Shown here: piece by piece, positions 25,646-37,752 of the stretch | Numbering within the stretch: position 1 is the first letter of the stretch | How the letters are laid out: each line of letters opens with the position of its first letter | DNA from: Tetradesmus obliquus | Lineage: Eukaryota > Chlorophyta > Chlorophyceae > Sphaeropleales > Scenedesmaceae | Direction: 5' to 3' | NCBI GenBank assembly: GCA_030272155.1 | Contig: CP126191.1 | Location: forward strand, 332,501 to 396,500 | Length of the DNA stretch: 64,000 nt | Position numbers and translations under genes: made by a program | The notes under the pieces: generated by a model | Databases searched by the model: none | Seen by the model: only the letters and a program-made list of their open reading frames with translations | Told to the model about the DNA's origin: nothing

Positions 25646-26808
25646 GGGGGGGGGGGGTTATGACCAGCCATCACTGTTATAGTTTTGGTGCGTGGCTGAT
25701 TTTCTCACTCCTTTGCTAAGTGGAGTCTGTAATGTACACAGTAACGCGTTTCAATTAGCTCAGCAGAAGGGATCATGACCTAGCCTGTTCAAGAAACGTA
25801 CCGCGAGGTTGCACCATTCTGCAGCAGAACCTGCGTAAGGTGCACCTTGCATATTGTTCATTTGGTGGGTAGTTTGATGAATGTTCAATTTAGCAGCAGC
25901 AGCAGCAGCAGCAGTCTGCACAACTTGCATTGCCTGGAGAGGTGGGTTCAAGTGCAGCGGTGTCACTTTTGCTGCGACGCGCACACCGCGCAGGCAGTGC
26001 TCAGGTTGGGCCACAACATCACGATGATTCAACAACTGCTGTGTTCAGCCACACCGCAGCTGTGAATGCTGCTGCTGCTGCTGCTACCGCTGCCGCGGCA
26101 GCGCCTGATCGGCTACCTTGGTGGTGACGACAACAACTGAGCTTGCTTGCTTTAACATTGCCATCACTGCTGCCGCCGCCACTGCTGCCACCGGCCCTGC
26201 TGCTGCTGCTGCCGCAGCGCCTGGTGGGCTACCTTGGTGGTGACAACGAGGACGGCATGAAGCTTCCTCCCACTGTGCCGCTCAACATGCAGCAACATAT
26301 AGGCCCGCAACCGCCGCCACTTAACCTTGCTGCTGCTGCTGCTTCTGCTGCAGCGCCTGGTGGGCTACCTTGGTGGTGAAGACAACTGAGCTTGCTTGCC
26401 ATCAGTGCTGCTGCCACTGCTGCTGCCACCGACCCTGCTGCTGCTGCTGCTGCTGCTGCCACCGACCCTGCTGCTGCTGGCGCAGCGCCTGGTGGGCTAC
26501 CTTGGTGGTGACAACGAGGATGGTGTGAAGCTGCCCCCCACCGTGCCGCTCAACAGCGTGCTGCTCACGGCCGACAGGGCCAGCCGCACCGTGAAGGGCC
26601 ACTTCTACTTTGCCATCTACCTGCCCGATGAGGTGCAGGTGGGTGGTGTGTGCGACTTTGAGGATGCAGACTGATGTTGCTGCACATGCAGTCAGTCAGT
26701 CGGGGCTTGACAGATTGCTGTAGGCAAACTGCCATGGTGTTCAGCCAGCTGGTGTTGGTTGGTCCACTTGCCTGAGGATGCATGCGCAAATTGTGATCAG
26801 ATGTTTGT

Positions 26809-26839
<31 letters not shown>

Positions 26840-28052
26840 GGGGGCAATGCCGCACATGACATTCATATGAGCGGGCAAGCATCAGTGTATATGATGCTGT
26901 GGAGTGCAATCATTTCTGGGCAGGCCAGGACAGGCTGCCGCTGCATGTAGCAGCTTCTGCATTACGGAAGGTTCTCACCCTGCCGGCCTGCAGCAGCTGC
27001 TGGATGCATTGGCAGGCGCCCTTTTACAGCCTGTATAGTTGCAACATGTTGCTGGGCTATCAGTGTGATAGATTGCTGATCATTCTGTGCTCACCCGCAG
27101 TTGCCGTAACAAGTAGCGCATTCTTTTGCTGATGCATTCCCTGCACGCCTCTGATGTGCCTCCACCCTTGCATCACCACCCATGCACCCCCGCAGCAGCT
27201 CCCACATGATGTGCCACTGTCTCTGCGCCGACTCACCTTTTACTTCTGCCTTTCTGCCTGCACCGCGTGTGGCTCCCCCCACCTGCCATGAGAAGGTGAC
27301 ACACACAGACCCAGCTGTAAAGGCAGGGTACATGCAGCACAGAGTTGGATACTTACCTTGTTGCCTACCCCTGCGCTGCCCACTGCTGCCCACTCTCCAC
27401 GTGTAGGGTGACGCGCCAAGGCCCAGCAGTAACGGCAGTTACATGCAGCATAGATTTATAATCACCTTGTTGCTTGTTCCTGCGCTGCCCTCTGCTCCCC
27501 ACCTGCTGCCTGCAGGGTGACGCGCCAAGGCCCAGCAACCGCGACGTGCACCTGGTCAAGCTGCACAGGCGCGCCTTCTGGGTGCAGGCCTTCGACTCAC
27601 CCATCCTAACCGAATCTTCCCTCATCGCCCGCGGCTGGCAGCTGATTGAGCAGCTGCAAGACATGCGGCGCAAGGTGGATGACCGCTTCTTTGTGTTCTC
27701 GCTGTACGAGCCGCCGCTGCCGTTTGTGCCGCATCATTATGAGATTGCGGTGCGGGCGCGCTGCAGGAGGCATGGTGATACACCTGATGTCACACCTGTG
27801 AAAGCAGAGGTTGGGCTTGCAGGAGATGGAAAGGGTAATGATGATGTTCATGCTGATGTTGATGAGTGGCTGGGAGCAGTTGACAAGGAGGTTGAGGTCG
27901 GGGGTGTAATCGCCCCGGTGGATGACGCCGTCATAGGCGATGGCGACGACGACGACGATTACCCGCTGCCTGAGGAGGGCGGCGGTGATGCGGATGATGA
28001 CATGTGTGAGGATGACAGCCCTGATCTCAGCGAGGTGCTAGCAACGATTTGA
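21517..28052 (+). CDS. SOUL family heme-binding protein with signal peptide
   Basis: Four exons with matching phases: 21517-21713, 24036-24171, 26486-26638 and 27516-28052, giving about 340 residues. The N terminus is a clear signal peptide (basic RSK, then a hydrophobic run AALAACLLLII, cleavage probably after VEA), so the protein enters the secretory pathway or an organelle by that route. The SOUL domain follows: CPSFEVVETRGSLQLRRY matches the conserved start of the family (polypeptide, then a basic RRY), then the RLVGYLGGDNEDGVKLPPTV core and the FYFAIYLP strand, ending with the block around WVQAFDSPILTES. SOUL/HBP proteins bind heme or other tetrapyrroles. The C terminus is an Asp/Glu-rich tail. 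Only 1023 of 6536 bases are coding. The introns are filled by copied exon edges, described separately. Function beyond the family is inference. Confidence 0.85.
22053..24035 (+). repeat. Thirteen acceptor-plus-exon-start copies before SOUL exon 2
   Basis: Copies of the pyrimidine-rich intron end, the AG acceptor and the first 38-45 bases of exon 2 (GGGCCTGGACTGCCCCTCC...) start at 22053, 22209, 22361, 22514, 22666, 22821, 22956, 23123, 23274, 23428, 23580, 23734 and 23870. The complete exon begins at 24036. Spacing is about 152 bases, but the order of spacings 152, 153, 152, 155, 135, 167 repeats as 151, 154, 152, 154, 136, 166. Thus six-unit blocks of about 913 bases (22209-23122 and 23123-24035) were themselves duplicated. 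The long open frames on both strands here are by-products of the repeat. Confidence 0.95.
24325..25271 (+). repeat. Exon-end copies downstream of SOUL exon 2
   Basis: The last 35-45 bases of exon 2 (GCAGACAACCTGCTGCAGGC through ACCAAG, then GTGGGG) recur in the following intron at about 24325-24369, 24724-24764, 24851-24893, 25035-25081 and 25226-25271. Most keep a GT directly after the AAG or CAG. All lie downstream of the full exon. Longer similarity between the copies includes the flanking CTGTTGCTGAGTG...GCTTCCCCAATG segment, seen before two of them. Confidence 0.85.
25614..26844 (+). repeat. Composite (TG)n-(G)n tracts in SOUL introns
   Basis: Two tracts of (TG)n running directly into a long G run lie at about 25614-25659 and 26802-26844. 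A third, weaker one (GTGGGGTGG... into ten Gs) lies near 25102-25130. All are on the sense strand of the same gene. Confidence 0.75.
26102..26400 (+). repeat. Three exon-start copies before SOUL exon 3
   Basis: The acceptor CGCAG and start of exon 3 (CGCCTGGTGGGCTACCTTGG) occur in truncated form at 26102, 26217 and 26354; the full exon starts at 26486. The copy at 26217 retains about 70 exon bases, the others about 30. Each is preceded by its own CTG/CCG pyrimidine tract. Confidence 0.9.
27296..27515 (+). repeat. Two exon-start copies before SOUL exon 4
   Basis: Exon 4 starts GGTGACGCGCCAAGG at 27516. A close copy with a TAG acceptor starts at 27407 and a more decayed one near 27297, so the unit is about 109 bases. 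The intervening CCTTGTTGC...CTGCGCTGCCC segment is duplicated too. Confidence 0.8.
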
Positions 28053-29573
28053 GCGGCGCATGGCTTCCGTCTTCATGTTGTGCTTGCAGGATGAGTTGAT
28101 GTTGGTGGCTGTGTTGGCTAGCTAGCCTACATGTGGTTGCAGGGAGCGGTTAACAGGGAGGCAGGCTCAACAGAGCACGTGGCGCTGGTAGGGCAGAGCT
28201 GCCGTCCATCATGTTGCTGGTTGGTGCTGACACTCGGCATGTGTCTGTTGTACATCATGGCATGCATGTGTATGTGTGCTTCTGGCAACACTGCACATCA
28301 TGCTGTAGTTTTACCTTCAAACCTTATTTGTGCCGCACAACCTTGTTTGTGCCGCACAGTGTGCCATCAAAGCTCTGCCGGTACAAGGTGTCTTGAGATG
28401 AATAAAGTGCGGCGCTGACATTTGCGCAGTTGCCTGGATACTAGGAACACGCCTTGAGGGTGTTCCGCGCCTTCACGTTGCTGCAGCAATTGTACTTTTA
28501 TGGCCGTCATTCACAGGCTTTGTACAGTCCCCAGTATACATTGGATAGATGTTTGTAGCACCAACCGCCATTTTTTTTTCAGGACTCTCATCAGGCTCTC
28601 TTCCTTCATGTTTTGGTGTGTGTGTTTGAAGTGTGCTGTCAGGTGGATAGCGGTGCTTATTGGCGGCTGCAGATTGGCTGCAATCAGGTCTGCATTGGAT
28701 TGACAGCTGGTAACAATTCAAAGCGAAGATGCTTAGATGGCTCATGTATCGTTGCAATTGACCGTTTTATCATGTAAAAGATACGGTCTGCATACCTGTA
28801 GACATGTCTTTCAGATACATGGGAAGTGCGCATGAGATGCACTGGTGAGATAGAAGGCTCGCTAAAGAAAACAATTTCCAGCAACTCTCTCTGGATGGAA
28901 AGCAATTGCAGGTGACAGAACAGCAGCCTACCACCGTCCACGATATGCCAACAAGGTGTACACAAGGCCAGCCTACTGCAGAGTCAGCTGTCTTGAGATA
29001 AATTGCCTGCAGGCTTTTGTGAGCTGCGTGAACAGCATCAAAGCCACTGCAATCAAGTTACAGCAGAAGCTGCAACTTATGGCAAGACAAGGCAGAGAGG
29101 TACAGCCAACTGGCCAGCCACCCAGGACAGGGCCCTCTCACCAACAGTGCCAACAGCACGACCAGCACGCACATCAACGTAACCACTACAGTGGCTAGCT
29201 AGCCTGCAGTACAGGCATGCGCTGGTAGTGCGACGACATCACAAACAGCGACAGACCAAAATGCGCCGCGGGCAGCTTCTAGCTCAGCAGGTCTGCAGCT
29301 GCGCTGTTGCGCTGCAGCCACCAGCACCACCCCTGCTGCTCATCCTGCTGTCAGCCCAAGCAGGCCTGCTGTCAGCCCAAGCAGGGTTTACTAAACCCTT
29401 CCTGCTACAACAGCAGCCCAGCAGCTGCCACTTCGCGGCGGTGCCACATCTGCTGCTCACCACGCAGTCGGGCCACGCAGTGGGACCAACATCCTGCTTC
29501 AGCAGCGCCAGCAGCTGCCACTACGCTTGCACAGCATGCATCCACAACGTGCGCAGCACGCGCTGCCGTTGCC
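28053..29573. other. Convergent intergenic region, no gene seen
   Basis: The 3' ends of the plus-strand SOUL gene and the minus-strand mTERF gene face each other across 1.5 kb. An AATAAA lies at about 28400 on the plus strand. Otherwise I see only short frames and a small direct repeat (GCCTGCTGTCAGCCCAAGCAG) near 29355. Confidence 0.45.
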
Positions 29574-29692
29574 TCAGCTGGGCTTGAAGTCGCTGGCAGG
29601 CAGCGTGGCTGCATTTACGCGCGCCCAGGCAGCCTTGAATCTGCAGCAAGCAACAGGCACAAACACAGTTTTATTAAGCATTAGCATTAGCC

Positions 29693-29726
<34 letters not shown>

Positions 29727-30527
29727 CAGCAGCAGCAGGAGAAGCGTATCAAAGCAACACCCATCATGGAATGACGGCTGACCTAGGATGGTGACGGCCA
29801 GTGCACCATCGCCAGCTTGCCTCCAGCAGCGCAGCCATATCACTGCGCTGTACCATTGTAAACATACGCACACCTCAACCACACCAGAACAGAAGTGCAG
29901 CGACCCAGCCCAGCCACTGCTCCAGGCCCCGACCAGGCTGCCACGCTTACACACAACACAACAGACGCTGCTTCAAACTGGCCACTATTCAAAACCAGGC
30001 AACTCGAGCTAGGTTATTCTCCTTCCACTCACATGGTGTAGTCCTCCAAGCTGAGCCCCACAGCAGCACACATCGTGGGCTCACTTGCAGTCAGCCAGAA
30101 GCGCAGCGGCACCTGCTGGTGCGCCAGCCACTGCTCCAGGCTCAACCCCGGCTGCCACGCCTCGTGGCTGGGCAGCAGCAGCCGCACCTGCATTCATCAT
30201 TCATATGCATTCAAATTTGCACAGGGTGACAGCTGTTGGCAACCAGAAAACACTGAGACGGCTCACAGACGCTTGCATGTGACCGGGCTGACCATGCAAC
30301 AAGTCCAGTCAGCACCAAACATTCATGTGCAATACGCATAGTTGCATTTGTGGAACTGAAAGCTAGCCAAAGCACCAATGGCTGCCACGCCTCATGGCTG
30401 GGCAACAGCAGCAGCCGCACCTGGCGCTTGCGCGCGTACAGGATGCGCGGGCCTAGGCGGCTGCGGATGGGCAGGGAGAGGAGCTCCGGCAGCAGCACTA
30501 CGTCGGCCAGGCTGGCCTGCAGCAGCA

Positions 30528-30558
<31 letters not shown>

Positions 30559-32272
30559 GGTTGCAGGAGCAGCAGCAGCGTTGCAGGAGTAGGGGTTTCA
30601 GCAGACGGCAGCAAGCGGTGGCAAAAGAAAAAATAGCGTACATATACACAGGAGCTACAGACGGCGTACAGGATGCGCGGGCCCAGCCGGCTGCGGACGG
30701 GCAGGGAGAGGAGCTCCGGCAGCAGCACCACGTCAGCCAGGCTGGCCTGTTGGCAGCAGGGGTAGCAGGGGTTGTAGGGGTTGCAGGAGCAGCAGCACAG
30801 GGTTGCAGCGGCAGCAGGCGTTTGCAGCAGGCAGGCAAGGCATAGGCGCAAAAGCTGCAGCTGGTGTGCACAGAATCACAACTTCTGCAAGGACGTTTGC
30901 GCGCAACACATGTGATGCTTTCCATGGTTTGTAGCAAGCACGCAGTCGTTGCACCCTTGGTGGCGGCTCCCAACACCAAATCCATCACGCTTGCAGCTGT
31001 CTTGCTACTACACCTGCACCCGCAAACTTACGCACTCCATCCCCGCAGCAGCACCGCCTTAACACACGCTTCCCTCAAAAGCATCCATCCACCAAAGCTG
31101 GCAGCTGCCACCACACTGTGCAAAAGGCCTGCAACCACAGCTGCACGCTTTCCCACCCAACCCACACGCCGCCTCCCCAGCACCCACCTTGGCCACCGTG
31201 GACACAAGGTGCCACTGCGCCGTCAGATCCTGCAGCGGGCGCACCAGCCACTCCGCAATCCTCATAGCAGCACACCAAATGCCGACTAATTCTCAGCAAC
31301 CACGCATGCCAATACACACCTCTTGCCCCTAGTTCGAAGCATATCTCACCGATTTGCACCTGTCATGCTACACACACACACACACACCTGTAGCTGCAGC
31401 TACACACCCTAAACCATCACAAACACCCACCTTGGCCACCGTCGACACAAAGTGCCACTGCGCCGTGAGCTCCTGCAGCGGCCGAGCCAGCCACTCCGCA
31501 CTGCGCAGCACCATACCCTGCAGCTCCTGCTGCCTTAAACCCAGGCCCACCAAGAACCCCAGGTTTAGCGAGGCAGGCCCAGCACCAGCCAGCAGCAGCT
31601 TTGGGTGAGTCATCAGCAACTCCTCTGCTTGCTGTTTTGACAGCTTGAGGCGGTGCAGCAGCAGCGTGAGGAACTCCTCTACGTGCTGCTTTGTTAAGCT
31701 GAGCACGGCTGGTGCTTTCTTCAGCAGCTGCGGCAGGGGCAAGTCTGGCAGCTGCTTGTGAAGGTGCTGCAGCATCTCCCCTGGCCACGCTGCTGCCGCT
31801 GCTGCAGTGGCTGCTGCTAGTGCTGCTGCTGCTGCTGATGGTGTTGGTGACGCTGATGATGATGGTGCGTCTGCTTCTGCTGCTTCTGCTGCTTCCGCAG
31901 CCGCTGCCGCCGCGGCTGCGGCGGCCTCCTTTGCTGCTCTTTTTGATGTCGGTGCAGATGTGTTTCTTGGGCCCCAGAGCAGTGCCGGCCGCTGCAGCAG
32001 GACCTCTAGCACATCTCTGTTGTACATGTGTGCGGCGCTAGCCACCTCGTCAACAAACGCGGCTGCATGCCGCGGCTGCGGGGCTGCCTTGCCGCGCAGC
32101 GCTACGTTGCGCGCAGTGCGCGCCAGAGCAGCAGCAAGCTGATCTACTAGCGCCTCACAGCTGCTGCTGCTACTGCTGCTGCTGCTTTCCGAAGAGGGTC
32201 GGGTGCGGCTCACGTCCAGCGCACTCACTACTGCCTGAGCCACCTCCCGCAGATGCTCGCTGCTGCAACCCG

Positions 32273-32317
<45 letters not shown>

Positions 32318-32937
32318 CTTTGCTGGCCGAGCCCGGTTTGATGCCCTGCTTCTGGAGCATCTTCATTCTCAATGCCGCCTCATGCACTAGCATCATATTT
32401 ATAAGGATGTGGAACTGCTGCTGCTGCTGCTGCCGCTGCTGGAGCTTCTTGGCATCCCTCATGAGCACCTGCAGGTGGGTATGAAAGTGCAAAGTGTAAG
32501 CAGTCTGCTGACGATAGCGCTTCCGGGTCCTGCTGTTACCTCAGATTTCCACTGTGCGGTTGTCACACCAAGGGCACCAAACAACACACCTGCAGGTGGG
32601 TGGCCAGCTGCTGCAGCACAGATGCGCTGTGTGCCTGCTGCTGCTGCTGCTGGTGCAGCAGCTGCTGTATGCTAGGGCCAGCTAGCACCTGCTCCAGTGC
32701 CTGATGCGGCACCAGAGCTAGCACTGCACGCAGCTCTGCAGGAACTGGCTGGTGGCTTATGCCCAGGCATCGCAGCAGATGCAGGTTGTGTGCAAACGTG
32801 CAGCTGCTGAAGTCTGTCTGCAGGAACGTCTGCAGCTGGGGCTGCTCGTGCAGCAGCTGCTGCGCCTGCGAGGATGTAAGGCCTGCTATCTGCTGCCATA
32901 CGGCAACAGCGTATTGTAACGAGGCTGGAGCAGCAGG

Positions 32938-32994
<57 letters not shown>

Positions 32995-33150
32995 CTTCGA
33001 CAGCTCTCGTACAGTGTTCTGCTGTGCTTCGGCGCTGCTGGTCGAAGAATATCGACGTGTTAAAGATGAAGCCGCGTTGATTTGCAAAGCAGTGCAACCG
33101 AGTGCCTGGAGAGCTCGAAAGCAGTCAACACAGATGAAAGTGCGCAACAT
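29574..33150 (-). CDS. mTERF domain protein, organelle-targeted
   Basis: Five exons, phases checked: 33150-32590, 32468-31431, 30516-30421, 30187-30033 and 29640-29574, about 638 residues. The N terminus reads like a mitochondrial or plastid presequence (MLRTF..., later RRYSSTSSA). After poly-Ala and poly-Gln linkers come mTERF-type helical repeats, each with the Pro-containing motif: LPQLLKKAPAVLSLTKQHVE, LMTHPKLLLAG, LGFLVGLGLRQQELQGMVLR, then the terminal LLSLPIRSRLGPRILYARK typical of the family end. mTERF proteins bind organelle nucleic acid and act in transcription termination, splicing or ribosome assembly. The exact target cannot be read from sequence. An upstream in-frame Met at 33174 is an alternative start. 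Introns hold copied exon edges. Confidence 0.85.
30376..30756 (-). repeat. Exon-start copies around mTERF exons 3 and 4
   Basis: The start of exon 3 (ASLADVVLLPELLSLP...) is copied at about 30756-30672, upstream of the full exon at 30516, with its acceptor and about 80 exon bases. The start of exon 4 (VRLLLPSHEAWQP) is copied at about 30420-30376, directly after exon 3 and upstream of the true exon 4 at 30187. Both copies follow the upstream rule for exon starts. Confidence 0.8.
31186..31270 (-). repeat. Exon-end copy downstream of mTERF exon 2
   Basis: The last 80 or so bases of exon 2 (coding AEWLARPLQELTAQWHFVST, then AAG before GTGGGT) are repeated about 240 bases downstream as AEWLVRPLQDLTAQWHLVST, again followed by the same GTGGGT donor. 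It is truncated at its 5' side. Confidence 0.85.
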
Positions 33151-35394
33151 AGTTATGCGTTCACATCGCTGCACTAGACGGGTTAAGTCATCTATAGCTC
33201 AGTATGAAATATACAAAACGCGCACGCGCCTGCAACGGAAGGAGACACGACAGAGCCCTGCACTCAGTCCTGTGTTTCAGGTCTTGCAGGCAATGACACC
33301 ACAGGTTGCTGCTTCTTCCCACAAGCAGCAGCAGAGATGCAGCCCTTGCTTGTGCATGGAGGTGAAGAAACCACGCTTTCATCAATGCTTCATGACATTT
33401 TGATTCACCATGATGTGGCCATGCCGCGATGGCAATAGGCGGGCTGTTGCACGGCCAAAGGCCATGCGCATGCAAGATTAGCATGCTTGGCGCAGGCTGT
33501 AAAACTTCAGCCAGTTGTGCCATCATCATAGCGTCAGCAAGGTGAACAAGGAGGAGCCGATACATGCTGGCCACAGGGGAGGAAATACGGGCCACTTGGT
33601 GCGGTCAGCATCAGCTGATGCTGCAGCCGTACATTATCTTGGTACGCAGTGCATGATCAGCAGTACTGCAGCACGGATGGCTGACGCATTGAAGCAGCCC
33701 CAGTGTAATTGCTTCAGCAACCCATGCTTCTAGGCGCTGCATCATTCTTGGACAGGTGGGGCCCTTAGATGTACAACATAAGGCTCAAATGTGAAGTTCA
33801 ACAAGTTCAAAGTTCATACTCTCACTGTCACAGTTGAGTGGCGTCCACAGCTGTGACAACTGCTGCAGGGCGCTCCGGCTCAACATGCATGCTGATCATG
33901 CATGGTCTGAGACACGCGATCAGTCTGCAGAAGGCGTACGCATGGTGGCTAATGTGGAGTCGCATGTGGCTTCAGGGTTGTCACAACCACGTCCCTAAAA
34001 AACCATACATCAGTATTGTAGCTGTCTGGCAATGTCTGGAATGTGTTTGATGTCCAGACATGGCAAAAGCCAGTCCTGACAAGGGAGAGCCGGACATCAA
34101 AGTGACTTGATGTCCAATGATGCAAGGACACCGCGTTGACCACGAACGGCGCCCAAACGCAGCAAAAGCTGCACCAAACGATATGATAGGTAACGTTTTG
34201 TTAACAGGCACAGCATCCATCCATTACTAGAAAGAAATACGGTCTGTCCTGGCTTAGGCCTGGCTTAGGACCTGGCCGTTGAACCCCAGGGCGATTGGAT
34301 AATGTGCAGAGGAAGCAAACGAGAGTGCGAGAACAACAGATAAAAGTTAGTGTAGACATGTGAAGTCGTTTAGAAGCCGTGGGCTGGGTGCAGCGGTGTT
34401 CTGTTGCGGGGTGCTACTGCAAAACATCACGGGCTACAGCAGGAACAGCAGGCAGTGAAGCAACGATATCTGGGAAGCGATGGCGTGAGAATATTACTTT
34501 CAGCGAAAGGCGAACGGGATAGGGATGATCATGGGTGACTTCTCAGATTGCAGGTGTTGCAACTGCTGCCCTGAGCACAGCACCAGCAACAAGGGTGCCT
34601 CCCGTAATTACTAGATAGGAGTGACGTAGTCACGGGAAACTGCTAGTCAGGGCGAACAGGGCTGCTGCAACTGCATTCAACCCTGTCACAACATGTGACA
34701 GAACTCAAACCTATCGACAGCTTCGAGCCATGCGTAAACGTTCGTCAGCAAGAAAAAGATGTTATGCTGTAAGTGTCCGATTGCAATCTTCATGGGAGTA
34801 ACGCCACTGCATCGCAGCTGTTTGCGACCTACCACAGGTTGCAGACCGTTCGCGGCCTGTACATGCTCGACTGCAAGCCTTTAAGGCAGTACTTTACAAT
34901 ATTTGAAAGCTTGGTTTGTGTAGGTCGACGTGGGAATCAGCATGCACCTTGAGGACGTGCTACCAGGTGCTTGCCACAGTAGCAACTGCAACCACGTCCT
35001 GCAGTGACTGCACCCCTGCACTGCACCAGCACTCACGAAGAAGCCCTACTTGGTTGAATATGGCAACATGTGAGGCGCTAAAACCCTGGCTGGTGCGAGA
35101 GAGAGAGAGCGGCTGGCAATAGGTGAACACAAAGAGCTTCAGGCACACCAACACTACTGCTGCAGCTGCCAGCAGTACCTCCAGCAAGCAGCGCCTGGAA
35201 TGCCAGCAGGTCTACTGCTTTCGGCAGTCACAGCATAAATTACCTCCACAGCATTGCTTGCAGTGCGACAGCCTTGTGTGGTGCACGCCCTACAACCCTT
35301 GCATCTGCTGCTTTCATGCTGACAACAGCGTCGCAAGCAGGTGTGCATGCATCTGCCTGCCTGCCGATTTGTCATGTGTGCCGTGCCTATGCAG
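33151..35394. other. Intergenic, no gene seen
   Basis: About 2.2 kb upstream of the mTERF gene with no supported exon. Composition is more balanced than in the genes and CTG repeats are nearly absent. Near 34045-34120 there are several GATGTCC/GGACATC words. A short tandem CTGGCTTAGGC occurs near 34250. Confidence 0.4.
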
Positions 35395-36990
35395 GTGATC
35401 AATGCATTGTATACTTCCGGGCCCACTGCAGCTGTCATGTCCTACCCTCCGCTGGTCATCTGTTCAACCACACGCCCTGTAAGCAAGATGCTGCCCGGAA
35501 GATCAGCATCACGCACCTGGACATCCTGCGAGACCTGGTCTGCGCCCAATCAAGATCCACTGCCAGGAGGTGACAACACCACAGCAGCCACCAAGCAGCA
35601 ACCTCTGCGGCTACAGCGCTGCCTACGCCTTCAGCTGCCTGCTGAACAGGGTTGCTCAAGGCAACGACCTGCGCCATGGTAAGCCACGCACCTGAGCGAT
35701 TATGAGGACTACCGCTGACCAGGTGCACTGCTGCATAACACATGTGTGTGTGTGCCACAAAGACTGCTCAGCCAGCCCGTTTCCGTTGCTGCAAACCTCC
35801 TCCTTTTTTTTTCTGCTGTTTTGCTTGCTTTCAACAGTGCCTTGTGTCTAGATGCAACAGTCAAATGCATTTACAACAGCCATGCTGCATCGCCTGTGCA
35901 CGCTCCTGCACTGCATGGCTGCAGCTCACGTACTCTACTGCTGTTGGCTCTCTGATCTTGATTCGCTGCAGAGCGCGCGGGCATGGAGCCGCTGAAGTAC
36001 AGCATGGCGAACCTCATGATGATGCGCACGCAGCTGCTGGTGGGAGGCTTACCAGGCTGTTGTGGAGGGTGACATGGAGATGCGGAGGATTGTTGATGGC
36101 ATCAAAGACCCCTTAACTGCTCGCGGCTACCGCTACATTGATGCCGCAGACTATGACACAGCTGTGCTCAGCGAACAGAATGAGGCCTTTGAGTGAGTCG
36201 ACTGATCAGCTGGTGCTCTGCATGGGGCTGGTGTTGATGCCTGTGTCTTTACTGCAAGATTGCGCCTGGCATGCTTCATGCTGCTGCATTATGGCACATC
36301 CGCAGCACTGCAGCTACATGCCCTGCACATCATCTGACTGCGCCTGCTCCCCAGCCTGCCAGTACATTGCTTCTGCCATCCCGTCATTATGTCATCCTGC
36401 CACTAGCTGTATGTCCTGCCTGCCTGCCTGCCTGTCCCACCACCGCTGCCCTGCCTGCCTGCACGCCATCCTGCATCCTGCCCATAATTGCCTGCCCTGC
36501 TGCGCTGCCACTGCTGCCCTGCCTGCCTGCAAGCAGTGCCTGCGTGCATGCAATCCCACCACTGCTGCCCTGCCTGCCTGCAAGCCATCCTGCGACCAGC
36601 TGCCTGCCCTGCCTGTCCCACCAATAGCTGCTCACTATGCTTGCATGTCCTGCCATCTGCCGTCTGTCATGTTATTGCGCAGGAAGTACACATCGTACCG
36701 CGACGACATCTGCATGACCAGGAGCAAGTCACCCATGCCCAGCCGCAGCGCCACGCCTGCACCTGTCAAGCTGAAGAAAGAGAGCCAGGCCTTACCCTCC
36801 TACGGGGTCTACGGGGCAGACAGCGGCAGCCAGTACGAGCCCAGCAAGGAGGCTGCTGACGAAGATGATGCAGCTGATGCTGAGATGACAGAGCTGGAGT
36901 CTCAGACTCCTGTGCATTTTCACTCCTTATTATACATGTTCATCAATGACTCTCAGAAGCTGACCTTCTGCCATGCCAGTGCTATGCCTT
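35395..36990 (+). pseudogene. Broken coding remnant, possibly with a C48-like cysteine motif
   Basis: Several plus-strand segments look coding: a stretch starting after GCAG at 35395, one around 35600-35690 containing NLCGYSAAYAFSCLL, one around 35970-36195 rich in charged helices (YQAVVEGDMEMRRIVDGIKD), and one from about 36684 with a Ser/Pro/Lys linker and acidic end. Splice-like borders separate some of them, but the frames do not run through cleanly; I see about two breaks. The Cys motif resembles the catalytic box of Ulp1/adenain-type (C48) peptidases, which occur in host genes and in mobile elements. The assignment is weak. It may be a decayed element gene or a decayed host gene. Confidence 0.3.
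36418..36640 (+). repeat. Degenerate CTGCCTGCCTGC minisatellite
   Basis: About five imperfect units mixing CCCTGCCTGCCTGCAAGC with CCACCACTGCTG. It lies in what would be an intron of the remnant above. Confidence 0.7.
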
Positions 36991-37737
36991 TTTGTAGGTA
37001 ACACTGCAACCTAGCATACACCTACAGTGCAAGAGGAGAGCCGACGTGGCCTGTAGTGCATGTAACTGTACTGGCACACTCAACAAGCCGGATACTGCTG
37101 TGTTTCAGGCGGAAACTGACCCTGATGCTCGCGATGTACTTTCATGTATAGTAGATGTAAAACGATGTCCTGGACATCCAGTAATCGACACCCACGGGAC
37201 ATCACGACATCTGATGTCCGATGTATTTTCATGTATCCACACTGACCGTGGACATGGACGAATGTCCATGGATGTATGACATGGATGTAAACATCGCACT
37301 AGGTTTTGGGGACGCAGCAGCGGCTGACGTCGCTGCCATCGTCAGCGCGGCTGTTGCTGTTGTTGCTGCCACTGCTGATGACATCGCCCGAGCATAGAGT
37401 AGCTTGAAGTTTGGAAGGGGGGCAGCAGACTCATGGGCAGTGTGCAGGTGGTGGTACATGCAGCAGAACTTGCACGCCTGGTTGTGGTTGGCATGCATGC
37501 CGGTGCCAGATACTCAATTGCTTGCTTGCACACGTAACTGGCGGCGGGCCAAGAGTGGCGATGCACAGCCGAGCAGCTCTGCGTTCTGTGGTGACTGGCG
37601 TTACTGAAATCCAGCAGCAGTGGCATCAGCCTCAGCAGCAGCATCAGCAGCAGCAGCAGCATCATCATCAGCAGCAGCAGCAGCAGCTGCAGCAGCAGCA
37701 GCAGCAGCAGCAGCAGGCTACTGCATGTCACACAAAG
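36991..37737. other. No gene; ATGTCC/GGACAT cluster and a CAG tract
   Basis: Between 37165 and 37275 six ATGTCC or GGACAT words occur on either strand, forming small palindromes such as GGACATGGACGAATGTCC. From 37610 to 37715 an imperfect CAG run gives Gln/Ala/Ser frames on the plus strand, but no exon can be defended. Confidence 0.5.
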
Positions 37738-37752
37738 TTTTATGTTGTCAGC

